The notes under the pieces: model-generated
What the model saw: only the letters and a program-made list of their open reading frames with translations
The model's database searches: none
What the model was told of the DNA's origin: nothing
DNA from: Bacteroidetes bacterium RIFCSPLOWO2_12_FULL_35_15
GTDB lineage: Bacteria > Bacteroidota > Bacteroidia > 2-12-FULL-35-15
Length of the DNA stretch: 32,605 nucleotides
Assembly (NCBI GenBank): GCA_001769385.1
Contig: MEPB01000010.1
Coordinates: forward strand, 1-32,605
Direction: 5' to 3'
Made by a program: the position numbers and the translations under genes
Shown: positions 32,531-32,605 of the stretch, piece by piece
Layout of the letters: each line of letters starts with the position of its first letter
Position numbering within the stretch: position 1 is the first letter of the stretch

Positions 32531-32605
32531 GGCAATGTCATATGATAAGGTAGAATTATTATATTTGTAAAATGGAACTAATAGAAATTACAAAAAAACT
32601 GAATA
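32531..32605 (+). mobile_element. End of an insertion sequence, truncated by the window edge
   Basis: Bases 32531-32600 are the exact reverse complement of 1-70. The element starts GGCAATGTCATATGATAAGG, has a TATATTTG promoter-like box at 32560-32567 and an ATG at 32572. It has inserted in the right arm of the DUF559 element, so it arrived after that element. Eight bases before it are CCTTGAAA. If the element makes an eight-base target duplication these would be repeated beyond its far end, outside this window. Confidence 0.7.
32572..32605 (+). CDS. 5' end of a probable transposase gene (partial)
   Basis: The frame reads MELIEITKKLN and runs off the right edge. It is identical to the minus-strand frame at the left edge as far as both can be read. 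It is assigned as a transposase only because of the repeated element context. Confidence 0.5.
   Translation, partial: MELIEITKKLN

Noticed and set aside
1-32605. A 32 kb composite transposon
   Set aside because: The flanking ends do match, but the interior holds housekeeping genes such as fabG, ilvE and cinA. Independent insertions of the same element, which also end an assembly, explain the pattern better.

Overview
The window looks like chromosomal DNA of a member of the Bacteroidota (Bacteroidetes). It is AT-rich, ribosome-binding sites are mostly absent, and TAnnTTTG-type promoter boxes occur. A secreted M36 protease carries a C-terminal type IX secretion (T9SS) sorting domain, and there is an S46 dipeptidyl peptidase, a family typical of this phylum. 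The first 70 bases and bases 32531-32600 are exact reverse complements. Both appear to be the same end of an insertion sequence whose gene points outward, so the window probably sits between two copies of one mobile element. No rRNA, tRNA or CRISPR array was seen.

Bases 71-2050 hold small poorly known genes: a secreted/membrane protein, a Cys-rich 77-residue protein, a stand-alone receiver protein and a TTG-start hypothetical. A large fusion enzyme follows (2054-4495, minus), joining an alpha-oxoamine-synthase-type PLP domain to an acyltransferase-like half.

Bases 4618-11578 form a signalling island. On the plus strand lie a STAS-like protein, a cytoplasmic PAS-PAS histidine kinase and a NarL/LuxR response regulator, which are coupled. 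On the minus strand is a four-gene operon: a CHASE3 histidine kinase with six perfect-length 21-residue linker repeats, an Rcp1-type receiver, a receiver-PP2C (SpoIIE-type) phosphatase, and a receiver joined to a histidine-kinase dimerisation domain with no ATPase. A decayed second CHASE3 fragment sits just upstream of this operon. The gap from 11579 to 12419 contains a tandem palindrome also found near the left end, and the decayed 3' end of an IS630-type transposase.

Bases 12420-19578 (plus strand) encode the M36 protease, a DPP11-like acidic-residue-specific dipeptidyl peptidase, a four-helix-bundle protein and CinA. From 19711 to 29103 come a secreted protein of unknown role, a membrane J-domain protein, a cardiolipin-synthase-like phospholipase D protein, IlvE, a vWA membrane protein, FabG and a CLC chloride channel with CBS domains. 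From 29376 two SGNH/GDSL-type proteins lie end to end, then a DUF559 nuclease-like gene in a small GC-rich inverted-repeat element that is cut by the right-hand insertion sequence.

At least five copies of a short palindromic repeat (core TGTCATTTCGA...GGAGAAATCTCA or its TTTTGAGCGGAGTCGAGA variant) occupy the intergenic gaps. One copy is read through as the N-terminus of the second SGNH gene.
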